From Rhizobium mesoamericanum STM3625 (GTDB lineage Bacteria; Pseudomonadota; Alphaproteobacteria; Rhizobiales; Rhizobiaceae), in contig NZ_HF536772.1 of NCBI RefSeq assembly GCF_000312665.1, forward strand, positions 3,188,732 through 3,252,731: a stretch of DNA of 64,000 nt, in the 5' to 3' direction. Each line of letters begins with the position of its first letter. Within the stretch, counting starts at the first letter, position 1. Shown here piece after piece: positions 55,647 through 63,574 of the stretch. The position numbers and the translations under genes were made by a program. A model generated the notes under the pieces. The model was given only the letters and a program-made list of their open reading frames with translations. It did no database searches and was not told the DNA's origin.

Positions 55647-56060
55647 ATGGACGCGACATCAAAGCCCACCTGTCACATTGTGCGCCCTAGTCATGCCTAT
55701 GACGGCAAGCAGGGGCTCAGTTACTTCGAAGGCATCGCAGCCGAGACGGTCGGCGCGAAGGGCATCTGCATGCATTTGCTGACGATTCCGCCCGGCGTTC
55801 GCGCCAAGGCGCATCTGCACGAAGCGCATGAAACGGCGATCTACATGCTCTCCGGCGAGGCCCACACTTGGTATGGCGACGAGTTGGAGCATCATGTGGT
55901 CGTGCACGCCGGCGAGCTGTTCTACATCCCCGCCGGTGTGCCGCATCTGCCTGCCAACCTCAGCAGTACCCCTTGCACCGCGATCATTGCCCGCACCGAC
56001 CCGAACGAGCAGGAAAGCGTTGTTCTGCTTCCGGAGCTTGATCGGCTGGTGCAGGAGTGA
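55647..56060 (+). CDS. Cupin-domain protein
   Basis: The 137-residue protein is a single cupin barrel. Motif 1 is PPGVRAKAHLHEAHETAIYMLSGEAHTWYG, with His ligands and Glu, and motif 2 is HAGELFYIPAGVPHLPANLS, with the third His, so it probably binds a metal. Its catalytic role is unknown. It is divergent from the ABC operon and convergent with the dihydropyrimidinase gene (9 bp between stops), so it lies inside the pyrimidine cluster. ATG at 55647 has GGAGG at 6 nt; the upstream ATG at 55641 is too close. It may act on a pathway intermediate. Confidence 0.85.
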   Translation: MDATSKPTCHIVRPSHAYDGKQGLSYFEGIAAETVGAKGICMHLLTIPPGVRAKAHLHEAHETAIYMLSGEAHTWYGDELEHHVVVHAGELFYIPAGVPHLPANLSSTPCTAIIARTDPNEQESVVLLPELDRLVQE

Positions 56061-56069
56061 TGCCAAGGA

Positions 56070-57527
56070 TCAGACCCCCGTCGCCGGAATGCCTGACCGT
56101 TCGACCTTGCGCGGCGCCACCAACTCCTTCCATGTCGATAGTGCCTTGCTGACCGCCTGGAACGGCTCGCGCTTGACGAACTGGCCGTGCCCTTCCTTCG
56201 TCTTGACGGTGCTTTCCTCGATCGCGACTTCGCCGCGCGTCAGCGTGTAACGCGGCAGGCCGGTGACCTGCTTGCCCTCGAAGACGTTGTAGTCGATCGA
56301 CGACTGCTGGGTCTTGGCCGAGATCGTCTTGGAGCGCTTAGGATCCCAGACGACGATATCGGCATCGGCGCCGACGAGGATGGCGCCCTTCTTCGGATAG
56401 ACGTTGAGGATCTTGGCGATGTTGGTTGAGGTGACGGCAACGAACTCGTTCATCGTCAGGCGGCCCGTGTTGACGCCATGGGTCCATAACATCGGCAACC
56501 TGTCCTCCAGGCCGCCTGTGCCGTTGGGGATCTTGGCGAAATTCCCGACGCCGAAGCGCTTCTGCTCGGTAGTAAAGGCGCAATGGTCGGTAGCCACCAC
56601 CGACAGCGAGCCGGATTGCAGGCCGGCCCATAGGCTGTCCTGATGCTGCTTGCTGCGGAAGGGCGGAGACATGACTCGGCGGGCAGCATGATCCCAGTCC
56701 TTGTCGAAATACTCGCTTTCATCGAGCGTCAGGTGCTGGATCAGCGGTTCGCCATAGACGCGCATGCCCTTCTGACGGGCGCGGCGGATCGCTTCATGCG
56801 CCTGCTCGCAGGAGGTGTGCACGACGTAGAGCGGCACGCCGGCCATGTCGGCGAGCATAATGGCGCGATTGGTTGCTTCGCCTTCGACCTCGGGCGGGCG
56901 GGAGTAGGCGTGGGCCTCAGGGCCGTTGTTGCCTTCGGCGAGAAGCTTTGCGGTCATGGAGGCAACGACGTCGCCATTCTCCGCATGGACCAGCGGCAGC
57001 GCGCCGAGCTCGGCGCAGCGCTGGAAGGAGGCGAACATCTCGTCATCGTTCACCATCAGCGCGCCCTTGTAGGCCATGAAATGCTTGAAGGTGTTGATGC
57101 CCTTGTCCTTGACCACCGTCTCCATCTCGTTGAAGACCCGCTCGTTCCAGCCGGTGATCGCCATGTGGAACGAGTAGTCGGCGTTGGCGCGGCTTGTTTT
57201 GTTGTCCCACATCTGCAGCGCCTCGAGGAGCGACTGTTCCGGTCCCGGCAAACAGAAATCGACGACCATGGTCGTGCCGCCGGCGAGGCCGGCGCGCGTG
57301 CCGCTTTCGAAGTCGTCGGTGGAATAGGTGCCCATGAACGGCATTTCGAGGTGGACGTGCGGGTCGATACCGCCCGGCATGACGTAACAGCCCGTAGCAT
57401 CGAGCGTTTCGGTGCCGGACAGGTTCGGACCGATCTCGACGATCTTGCCGCCTTCAATCTTCACGTCCGCCTTGTAGGTCAGGTCCGCAGTGACGATGGT
57501 ACCGTTCTTAATGATCTTTGATGCCAT
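56070..57527 (-). CDS. hydA: Dihydropyrimidinase / D-hydantoinase
   Basis: HydA opens the ring of dihydrouracil or dihydrothymine to N-carbamyl-beta-amino acids, the second step of reductive pyrimidine degradation. The 485-residue protein has the metal site GGIDPHVHLEMPFMG and the carbamylated Lys150 in FMAYKGAL. LVHAENGDVV, YVVHTSCEQAHEAI and SVVATDHCAFTTEQK are further metal and substrate elements. The order and length match the amidohydrolase superfamily. It is preceded on the same strand by LysE (15 bp) and the M20 hydrolase gene. Distinguishing hydantoinase from dihydropyrimidinase relies on the PreA/RutR context. Confidence 0.95.
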   Translation of the reverse strand: MASKIIKNGTIVTADLTYKADVKIEGGKIVEIGPNLSGTETLDATGCYVMPGGIDPHVHLEMPFMGTYSTDDFESGTRAGLAGGTTMVVDFCLPGPEQSLLEALQMWDNKTSRANADYSFHMAITGWNERVFNEMETVVKDKGINTFKHFMAYKGALMVNDDEMFASFQRCAELGALPLVHAENGDVVASMTAKLLAEGNNGPEAHAYSRPPEVEGEATNRAIMLADMAGVPLYVVHTSCEQAHEAIRRARQKGMRVYGEPLIQHLTLDESEYFDKDWDHAARRVMSPPFRSKQHQDSLWAGLQSGSLSVVATDHCAFTTEQKRFGVGNFAKIPNGTGGLEDRLPMLWTHGVNTGRLTMNEFVAVTSTNIAKILNVYPKKGAILVGADADIVVWDPKRSKTISAKTQQSSIDYNVFEGKQVTGLPRYTLTRGEVAIEESTVKTKEGHGQFVKREPFQAVSKALSTWKELVAPRKVERSGIPATGV

Positions 57528-57542
57528 GATGAACCTCCGCTT

Positions 57543-58178
57543 TCAGGCGCGCATGGTTGCGAGTTTTAGACCGAAGCCGACGAAGACGACGCCTGTTGCC
57601 GCCTTGATCCAGCGTTGTACTCTGCCTCCACGGGTCAATGTGGCGAGGCGGGAAAACACGACGACGATGGCGCTAAACCAGATCAGGTTGATCATGGAAT
57701 GAATGAAAACCAGAAGGAAGATATTGGCTGCGGTCGCTTGTTCCATCGGCACGAACTGGGGGAAGGCCGCAAGATAAAACATCGCAACCTTGGGATTGAG
57801 TGCATTGGTCAGAAAGCCTTCGAAATAGGCAGCCAACAGGGTCCGTCTGCGTCTTGAAGGGGCAGCGATCGGCTGCGATGAAAGCGGATTTCGCCGGGCC
57901 TGCATCAGCGCCTTGACGCCAACCCAGCATAGATAGGCGGCACCAAGCATCTTGACCGCGAAGAACAGCTCCGCCGAGCGCGCGAGAATGACCGAGACGC
58001 CAAAGACGACAAACGCCCCATGCAGGTAAAAGGCAGAGACGAAGCCGGCGACATTGGCAAAGCCGGCCAACCTGCCCGAGGCGGGAACGGTCTTGGCGAT
58101 CAGGATACCATTTGGGCCGGGCGAGATAACCAGCAAGGTCGTCACTGCGACGAAGGCAAGGATAGTTGTCAGATCCAT
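57543..58178 (-). CDS. LysE/RhtB-family exporter
   Basis: The 211-residue protein has about six membrane helices. The N-terminal LysE/RhtB signature is VTTLLVISPGPNGILIAK, with AYFEGFLTNALNPKVAMFYLAAFPQFV in the middle. The family exports amino acids or their derivatives. Placed between the M20 hydrolase and dihydropyrimidinase genes on one transcript, it may remove excess beta-alanine or beta-aminoisobutyrate formed by pyrimidine degradation (inference). The ATG at 58178 is supported. It ends 15 bp before the hydA start. Confidence 0.88.
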   Translation of the reverse strand: MDLTTILAFVAVTTLLVISPGPNGILIAKTVPASGRLAGFANVAGFVSAFYLHGAFVVFGVSVILARSAELFFAVKMLGAAYLCWVGVKALMQARRNPLSSQPIAAPSRRRRTLLAAYFEGFLTNALNPKVAMFYLAAFPQFVPMEQATAANIFLLVFIHSMINLIWFSAIVVVFSRLATLTRGGRVQRWIKAATGVVFVGFGLKLATMRA

Positions 58179-58242
58179 GGGTGCTTTTTCCTATTTCAGC
58201 CGCAGGTCTGTCTTACGAATGTCGTCCGTTTCCGACCGCCGG

Positions 58243-59496
58243 TCACGCCACGATCTCCGCCGTTTCGACCACGGCATGGAACAGAACATCCGCGCCGGCT
58301 GTTGCCCATTCCTTGGAGATGTCCTCCGCCTCATTGTGCGAGAGACCTCCAACGCAGGGGCACATGACCATCGTGGTCGGAGCGACCTTTGCTGCCCAGC
58401 AGGCATCGTGGCCGGCACCCGAGATCAGGTCCATGTGGCTGTAGCCGAGCCGTTCGGCAGCGCCGCGCACGCGGGAAACAAGCGTCGGGTCGAAAGTCAC
58501 GGGCGCAAAGTGACCGATCGCTTCGATCGTGCAGCCGACGCCGAGTGCTTCGCAAATTTTTGGCGCTTCCGCTTCGATCCTGGCGCGCATGCCGTCGAGC
58601 TTGGCCTGATCCGGCGAGCGGATATCGACAGTGAAGACGACCTTGCCCGGCAGGACGTTGCGGGAGTTCGGAGTGAAGAACACCTGACCGACGCCGCCAA
58701 CTGCACCCGGCTGGTTCTCCATCGCCACAGTCTGCACCATTTCCATGATACGGGACATGGCAAGCCCGGCGTTGACGCGCATGTTCATCGGCGTCGAGCC
58801 GGTGTGAGCCTCCCTGCCGGTCAAGGTGAATTCGAGCCACCACAGGCCCTGACAGTGCGTGACCACGCCGATCTGCTTGTTCTCGACCTCGAGGATCGGA
58901 CCTTGCTCGATATGATACTCGAAATAGGCGTGCATCTTGCGCGCGCCCACCTCTTCATCGCCAACCCAGCCGATGCGCTTCAGCTCGTCGCCAAAGGTCT
59001 TGCCGTCGGGATCCTTACGATCGTAGGCATATTCCAGTGTATGGACGCCGGCGAAAACACCGGAGGCGAGCATGGCCGGCGCAAAGCGCGCACCTTCCTC
59101 GTTGGTCCAGTTGGTAACGACGATCGGGTGCTTGGTCTTGACGCCAAGGTCGTTCATGCTGCGGACGACTTCCAGTGCGCTGAGGACACCGAGCACGCCG
59201 TCGTATTTGCCGCCGGTCGGCTGGGTGTCGAGATGCGAGCCGACATAAACAGGTAGAGCGTCCGGATCGGTGCCGGGACGGGTCGCGAACATCGTGCCCA
59301 TCTTGTCGACCCCGAGGGTCAGCCCAGCGCCCTCGCACCATGTCCTGAAGAGGTTGCGCCCTTCAGCATCGGAATCCGTCAACGTCTGGCGATTGTTGCC
59401 GCCAGCAATGCCCGGGCCGATCTTTGCCATGTCCATGAGGCTGTCCCAAAGACGGTCCCCGTTGACGCGCATGTTCTCGCCTGGTGCTGCCACCAT
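58243..59496 (-). CDS. M20-family N-carbamoyl amidohydrolase (beta-ureidopropionase/hydantoin-type)
   Basis: The 417-residue metal-dependent hydrolase of the AllC/AmaB class removes the carbamoyl group from N-carbamyl-beta-alanine or similar compounds, releasing ammonia and CO2. Metal ligands are His88 in YVGSHLDTQPTGG and Asp99 in GKYDGVLG, with the catalytic Glu in TNWTNEEGARFAPAM. HIEQGPILE and SGAGHDACW are further motifs. It would supply step three of reductive pyrimidine degradation after HydA. ATG at 59496 has GAGGA upstream; 59532 is too long. It is the first gene of the operon, divergent from the RutR-type gene. Confidence 0.93.
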   Translation of the reverse strand: MVAAPGENMRVNGDRLWDSLMDMAKIGPGIAGGNNRQTLTDSDAEGRNLFRTWCEGAGLTLGVDKMGTMFATRPGTDPDALPVYVGSHLDTQPTGGKYDGVLGVLSALEVVRSMNDLGVKTKHPIVVTNWTNEEGARFAPAMLASGVFAGVHTLEYAYDRKDPDGKTFGDELKRIGWVGDEEVGARKMHAYFEYHIEQGPILEVENKQIGVVTHCQGLWWLEFTLTGREAHTGSTPMNMRVNAGLAMSRIMEMVQTVAMENQPGAVGGVGQVFFTPNSRNVLPGKVVFTVDIRSPDQAKLDGMRARIEAEAPKICEALGVGCTIEAIGHFAPVTFDPTLVSRVRGAAERLGYSHMDLISGAGHDACWAAKVAPTTMVMCPCVGGLSHNEAEDISKEWATAGADVLFHAVVETAEIVA

Positions 59497-59797
59497 GTCT
59501 AAAGTCCTCACCTGTTTTCTGCGGCCATGCAATTCACATGTCCGCCTGTTCCCGTGGTCAGTCTCCGGCGCTCTTGTTTGTTTTGTTAGCGCCGGAAAAT
59601 CGCCAGTTGCCTTTGTTTAGCATCTGATCGATAATTTGACCGATTGGTAAACATTACAACTTCCGGCGCTGGGCTCAAGACGAAAATCAGGAAAAATACA
59701 GACAAAATTACCGCCATCTGCTTATTTTCGCGGCAAGGTGCCGCGCCCGCCCAATCTTGAGTGAAACGGTTGAATTTGAAGGGAAAACAAGATCGAT
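59497..59797. promoter_or_regulatory. Divergent promoter region of the pyrimidine hydrolase operon and rutR
   Basis: This AT-rich 301-bp gap contains the RutR-like operator at 59636-59651. There is no reading frame that I would call and no hairpin terminator. Confidence 0.6.
59636..59651. promoter_or_regulatory. RutR-like operator
   Basis: TTGACCGATTGGTAAA matches the RutR palindrome TTGACCA-N2-TGGTCAA at 12 of its 14 fixed positions. It is located between the starts of the M20 hydrolase gene and the RutR-type gene, the ideal position for a local repressor. Confidence 0.7.
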
Positions 59798-60454
59798 ATG
59801 GCAATCCCGAGAGCAGCCAAGACGCAGCGGCGCACGCGTATTCAGGAAGAGAAGGAAGAGCAGATTCTTGAAGCCGCACTCGATGTGTTCTCGGTCAGCG
59901 GTTTTCGTGGTTCCACGATCGACCAGATCGCTGAAGTTGCCGGCATGTCGAAGCCCAATTTGCTGTATTATTTCCGCACCAAGGAAGCGATGCATCGGGC
60001 GTTGATCGACCGGGTGCTCGATACCTGGCTCGAGCCGCTGAGAGCCTTCGATGCCGACGGCAATCCCGAAAGCGAGATCCGCAGCTATATCCGGCGCAAG
60101 CTTGAAATGGCCCGAGATTTCCCGCGCGAGAGCCGGCTCTTTGCCAACGAGATGCTACAAGGGGCCCCGCACGTCGAGGATGAGCTGAAGGGGCCGCTAA
60201 AGGAACTCGTGGACGAAAAGGCGGAGGTCATCCGCAGTTGGGCGAAGGCCGGGAAGATTGCAAAGTGTGACCCCTATCACCTGATCTTTTCGATCTGGTC
60301 AACAACACAGCATTATGCCGACTTCGATGTTCAGGTGAGGGCGGTGCTTGGGCAGGAGCATGCAGGCGCCGGTCGCTTCGAGGATGCGGCGCGCTTCCTC
60401 GAGCAGCTGTTCATCGATGGGCTGAAGGTCAAGTGCGTGCCGAATGCTTCATGA
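59798..60454 (+). CDS. rutR: TetR-family regulator, RutR-type
   Basis: The 218-residue regulator has an N-terminal TetR helix-turn-helix (ILEAALDVFSVSGFRGSTIDQIAEVAGMSKPNLLYYFRTKE). The C-terminal YcdC/RutR-type domain includes RLFANEMLQGAPHVEDEL and IFSIWSTTQHYADFDVQVRAV. In E. coli RutR binds uracil or thymine and controls pyrimidine catabolism and other genes. A RutR-like operator sits in its divergent promoter, and the regulated pathway lies next to it. ATG at 59798 is chosen. It probably represses the M20-LysE-HydA operon and itself until pyrimidine is present (inference). Confidence 0.88.
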   Translation: MAIPRAAKTQRRTRIQEEKEEQILEAALDVFSVSGFRGSTIDQIAEVAGMSKPNLLYYFRTKEAMHRALIDRVLDTWLEPLRAFDADGNPESEIRSYIRRKLEMARDFPRESRLFANEMLQGAPHVEDELKGPLKELVDEKAEVIRSWAKAGKIAKCDPYHLIFSIWSTTQHYADFDVQVRAVLGQEHAGAGRFEDAARFLEQLFIDGLKVKCVPNAS

Positions 60455-60468
60455 TTGCCGGCGGCGTT

Positions 60469-61539
60469 TCACGCCTCGTCGAAATCTAGGAGCGCCTTGA
60501 CGGCTGCGCGCGCTTTAGCGTGGCGGGTTTTATAGGCCTGCTGGATTGCCTTGCGCCTTCTTTCGAGGGCGGGCCCGGGTGACATGCCCGATAACCACGC
60601 CAATGCGGTCGGGATAAAGTCGCCTCCTGAGGGGATCAGAAGGTCGCTTTCGTCGAGCTGTTTCCTGATACACCCGCGGTCGCAGGAGATGACCGCGTTT
60701 CCGGCCGCCTTTGCCTCGAAGATCACCAGCGGCTGAGCATCGTTGGAATCGGTCGTGGGGAAGACGAATACGTCTAGCTCACGATAGAAGGCTGCTTTTG
60801 CATTGTCATAGAGTGGGCTGCGATACTCCAGCATATCGCCAAGTTCCGCTACGGCCCCGTCGATGGTCGCGCGTTCGCTGGCGCCCGCCGGACCAGCGAG
60901 GATCGCCTTGATCGGTAAGCTCTCGTTGCGCGCTTGCCGTGCGAGATCAAGAAAGGTGTCCAGGCCTTTCTCGCGGCTGAGATTGCCGAGCATGCCCATC
61001 ACGAGATGTGTGCGCTCTTTCGGCTCGTCCCGTTCTTCCTGCGGTGCAACGAGGGCTGCATTGGAGATCAGGCTGCTTCGGATGCGGCGGCCGTAAGTAT
61101 CGGCGAAGTTGTCTCGCATGATATCGCATGGAAAGATATGTCGCAGCTGGCGGCCGCCGAGCGTCAGGATGGATCGCATCAGCAGCTTCGGCCTGTCGAT
61201 GTAATTGAAACTGTGATGGTGCAGGTAGACCGGATAGGCGAGGAGCCTCGCGAACAGCACGACAAGCGACGTATAGATCAGACCAGAGCCGCCGTCGCAG
61301 GCGAGATAGCAGATCCTGTCGCCATGCGTGCGATCGACAAACAGCTGAAGACAGGCGCTGAGGGCACGGCTGAACCTGATTGGCTGTTTCAAAAGCGACA
61401 GCTTGCCGGAAGGCGGGCCGATGTTGCAAACAGCGATACTGTTTGCTTCCGAAAGACATACGATCATGCCCTTGGTCGCGCTCGAGGGGCCGTTTTGCGG
61501 CGGAGGGAACGGACCGATCGCAACGATATGACATGTCAT
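60469..61539 (-). CDS. Glycosyltransferase family 4-like protein
   Basis: The 356-residue protein has the GT4/GT-B layout. N-terminal CHIVAIGPFPPPQNGPSSATKGM is the glycine-rich donor side. C-terminal GMLGNLSREKGLDTFLDLARQA is the common RExKG-type loop, and FPTTDSNDAQPLVIFEAKAAGNAVISCDRG carries the EAKAAG segment. It probably adds a sugar to a surface polysaccharide or lipid, but the acceptor is unknown. The start at 61539 is preferred; an extension of 30 residues from 61629 is possible. It is convergent with rutR (14 bp between stops) and its neighbours are unrelated, so context gives no function. Confidence 0.85.
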   Translation of the reverse strand: MTCHIVAIGPFPPPQNGPSSATKGMIVCLSEANSIAVCNIGPPSGKLSLLKQPIRFSRALSACLQLFVDRTHGDRICYLACDGGSGLIYTSLVVLFARLLAYPVYLHHHSFNYIDRPKLLMRSILTLGGRQLRHIFPCDIMRDNFADTYGRRIRSSLISNAALVAPQEERDEPKERTHLVMGMLGNLSREKGLDTFLDLARQARNESLPIKAILAGPAGASERATIDGAVAELGDMLEYRSPLYDNAKAAFYRELDVFVFPTTDSNDAQPLVIFEAKAAGNAVISCDRGCIRKQLDESDLLIPSGGDFIPTALAWLSGMSPGPALERRRKAIQQAYKTRHAKARAAVKALLDFDEA

Positions 61540-61644
61540 ACGGGAGGCTACCTCTTTGAGCCTCCCGACTATCGCACCGGCGCAAGAAAAAACAATCTTT
61601 CTAGCGGCGGCTCCCCGTGTCTTGTCCATGTACGCACCTTAGCG

Positions 61645-62058
61645 TCAGGCATCCGCCGACGCCGGGCTGCCTTCAAACGCAAAGCCTTCGTCGGCCCACC
61701 CGGTCATTCCGCCGATCATCACCTTTACCTGAAGCCCGAGCCGTGCAAGGCGCAGGGCTGCCTTGTCAGTACCGTTGCAATGGGGCCCGGCGCAGTAGAC
61801 GACGAAAAGGGTGTCTGCGGGCCATTCGGACATGCGGTGGGTCGTTATCTTGCCATGCGGCAGGTTGATCGCGCCCGGAACGTGCGAGGTGGAGTAATGC
61901 GCCGGGGAGCGAACATCGAGCAAGACGAAGTCGCGGTGGCCTGCGGCGAGCGATGCGTGAACATCCCAGCAGTCGGTCTCGAAGGCGAGCTTGCGGGCAT
62001 AGTAGGAGGCGGTGACTTCGGGAGAAGCAGCGGCGATTTCAGCGACGAAGCTCGGCAT
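61645..62058 (-). CDS. Single-domain rhodanese-like protein
   Basis: The 137-residue protein contains one rhodanese fold: DFVLLDVRSPAHYSTSHVPGAINLPHGKI and the active-site loop VVYCAGPHCNGTDKAA with a cysteine in the persulfide position. The trailing segment VKVMIGGMTGWADEGFAFEG is the usual end. It may transfer sulfur or bind thiol-reactive ligands, and the substrate is unknown. It is divergent from an FtrA-type regulator across 89 bp; this pairing is seen elsewhere. ATG at 62058 with GGAAA-type purines upstream is accepted. Confidence 0.9.
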   Translation of the reverse strand: MPSFVAEIAAASPEVTASYYARKLAFETDCWDVHASLAAGHRDFVLLDVRSPAHYSTSHVPGAINLPHGKITTHRMSEWPADTLFVVYCAGPHCNGTDKAALRLARLGLQVKVMIGGMTGWADEGFAFEGSPASADA

Positions 62059-62147
62059 GGCGTTTCCTTTCGGTTCGAGTTGCCGCCGACGATCGCTGAT
62101 GCTATGGATTTGCGAAATTGGCCATAATGACGGTTAGCGTAAAGATC

Positions 62148-63119
62148 ATGCCAAACGCATTGAAGGGCCCGCATGTCGTTGTGCTCGCCTATGACGGGCT
62201 TTGCACCTTCGAATTCGGCATCGCCTACGAAGTCTTCGGCCTACATCGGCCGGAAATGGGGGAAGGGTGGTATCGCTACTCAATATGCGGGGTCGAACCA
62301 GGACCTCTGAAAGCGGGCGGCGGCCTGGCGATTTCCGTCGACCATGGGATGGAAGCGCTTGCTGAGGCGGATCTGATCGTGGTGCCGGGTTGGCGCTCCA
62401 TAGATGCCGAGGTTCCGCCTGCCCTGATTGATGCCTTGTGCGCAGCCCATCAGCGCGGCGCCCGGATCATGTCGCTATGCTCCGGCGTTGCAGTGCTTGC
62501 GGCTACCGGGCTTCTTCGCCATCGCCGTGCCACGACGCATTGGCGATATGTCGCCTCGATCTCGAAGCGCTATCCCGACATCACCTTCGATGCCGATGTT
62601 CTTTACATGGACGAAGGTAGTCTTCTGACGGCCGCCGGCAGCGCTGCAGGCATCGATCTCTGCCTGCATGTGGTCCGTCGCGACTTCGGCGCCGAGGCTG
62701 CAAACAGTGTTGCGCGGCGTCTGGTTCTGCCGCCGCACCGCGAAGGCGGACAGGCTCAGTTCATCCAGGCGCCCGTGCCGCAGGAGCGCGAAGGCATCCG
62801 GCTTGGTCCGCTGATCGACTGGATGCGACAGCAGTTAGACGAGGAGCAGCCGATCAGTATGCTCGCCGCGAAGGCCGGAATGAGCGAGCGGACCTTTCAA
62901 CGCCGGTTCGAAAGCACCACGGGGCAAACTGTGGGTGAATGGCTGCTCCAACAACGGCTTCGCCATGCGCGTGAACTTCTGGAAAGAGCAAGCAGCGCCT
63001 CCCTTGACGATGTTGCAGAAGCCAGCGGCTTCGGAACGCTGGCGACGATGCGGCACCATTTTCGCAAACGGCTGGGAACGAGCCCCGGAGCATATCGGAA
63101 GACGTTTGCTGGTGAGTAG
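62148..63119 (+). CDS. ftrA: GlxA/FtrA-type AraC-family transcriptional regulator
   Basis: The 323-residue regulator has an N-terminal DJ-1/PfpI-like domain (HVVVLAYDGLCTFEFGIAYEVFG, residues about 7-29, and SLCSGVAVLAATGLL with the nucleophile-elbow Cys). A C-terminal AraC helix-turn-helix pair follows (ISMLAAKAGMSERTFQRRFESTTGQTVGEWLLQQRLRHA, SLDDVAEASGFGTLATMRHHFRKRLGTSP). The N-domain matches FtrA-type regulators. It is divergent from the rhodanese gene, which it probably controls. I start at 62148; 62127 is an alternative. The signal is unknown. Confidence 0.87.
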   Translation: MPNALKGPHVVVLAYDGLCTFEFGIAYEVFGLHRPEMGEGWYRYSICGVEPGPLKAGGGLAISVDHGMEALAEADLIVVPGWRSIDAEVPPALIDALCAAHQRGARIMSLCSGVAVLAATGLLRHRRATTHWRYVASISKRYPDITFDADVLYMDEGSLLTAAGSAAGIDLCLHVVRRDFGAEAANSVARRLVLPPHREGGQAQFIQAPVPQEREGIRLGPLIDWMRQQLDEEQPISMLAAKAGMSERTFQRRFESTTGQTVGEWLLQQRLRHARELLERASSASLDDVAEASGFGTLATMRHHFRKRLGTSPGAYRKTFAGE

Positions 63120-63574
63120 GTACGTCTCTCATGCGCCATCCTCCTTGCTTATCAAAGGGCCAGCCGCTATGCGCCCTCGGCGGCAGTTAGGCGAAATGTC
63201 GTCCCCAATCAGGGGTTGCCACTTCGATCACTCTGAGTTTCCACTGGCGTGGTCATTTCGTCATGGTTTTTGGGGTGTGAGTGCAGTGTCAGCAGATCAT
63301 GCTCCTCAAACCACACCATATCTTCATGCAGGATCGAGATGTGAAACTCGGCATCAAGTCGTGCTGGTGCTCGAAGCGAGTTGCCAGATCGCAGGTTACG
63401 CCGGTAGAGCGCGTGCCGTTTCGCCGGGATGCGAGAGTAGACGAGCCCTTCATGGTCGAAGGGCGTCTCGAAAGACAAGTGTCATTGATGGCGCCGACGC
63501 GCCGTGGCTGAGTCCGGTGACCGGCACAGGAATGAGGGAAAGGGTGCCGCGGAGCGTTCGCGGCACCCTCGATC
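63120..63574. other. Interval between ftrA and preA, one doubtful frame
   Basis: A minus-strand frame at 63209-63478 could encode 89 residues (start TTG, no ribosome-binding site), reading MSFETPFDHEGLVYS onward. Its composition is plausible but I do not trust it without homologues. The stretch also holds the preA terminator at 63542-63568. Confidence 0.4.
63542..63568 (-). terminator. Terminator of preA
   Basis: GGGTGCCGCG (63542-63551) pairs with CGCGGCACCC (63559-63568) around a 7-nt loop. On the preA strand it is followed by TTTCCCTC. It lies just after the preA stop. Confidence 0.8.

Noticed and set aside
63209..63478. Possible 89-residue protein before preA
   Set aside because: TTG start without a ribosome-binding site and no family resemblance; kept only as a note in the gap entry.
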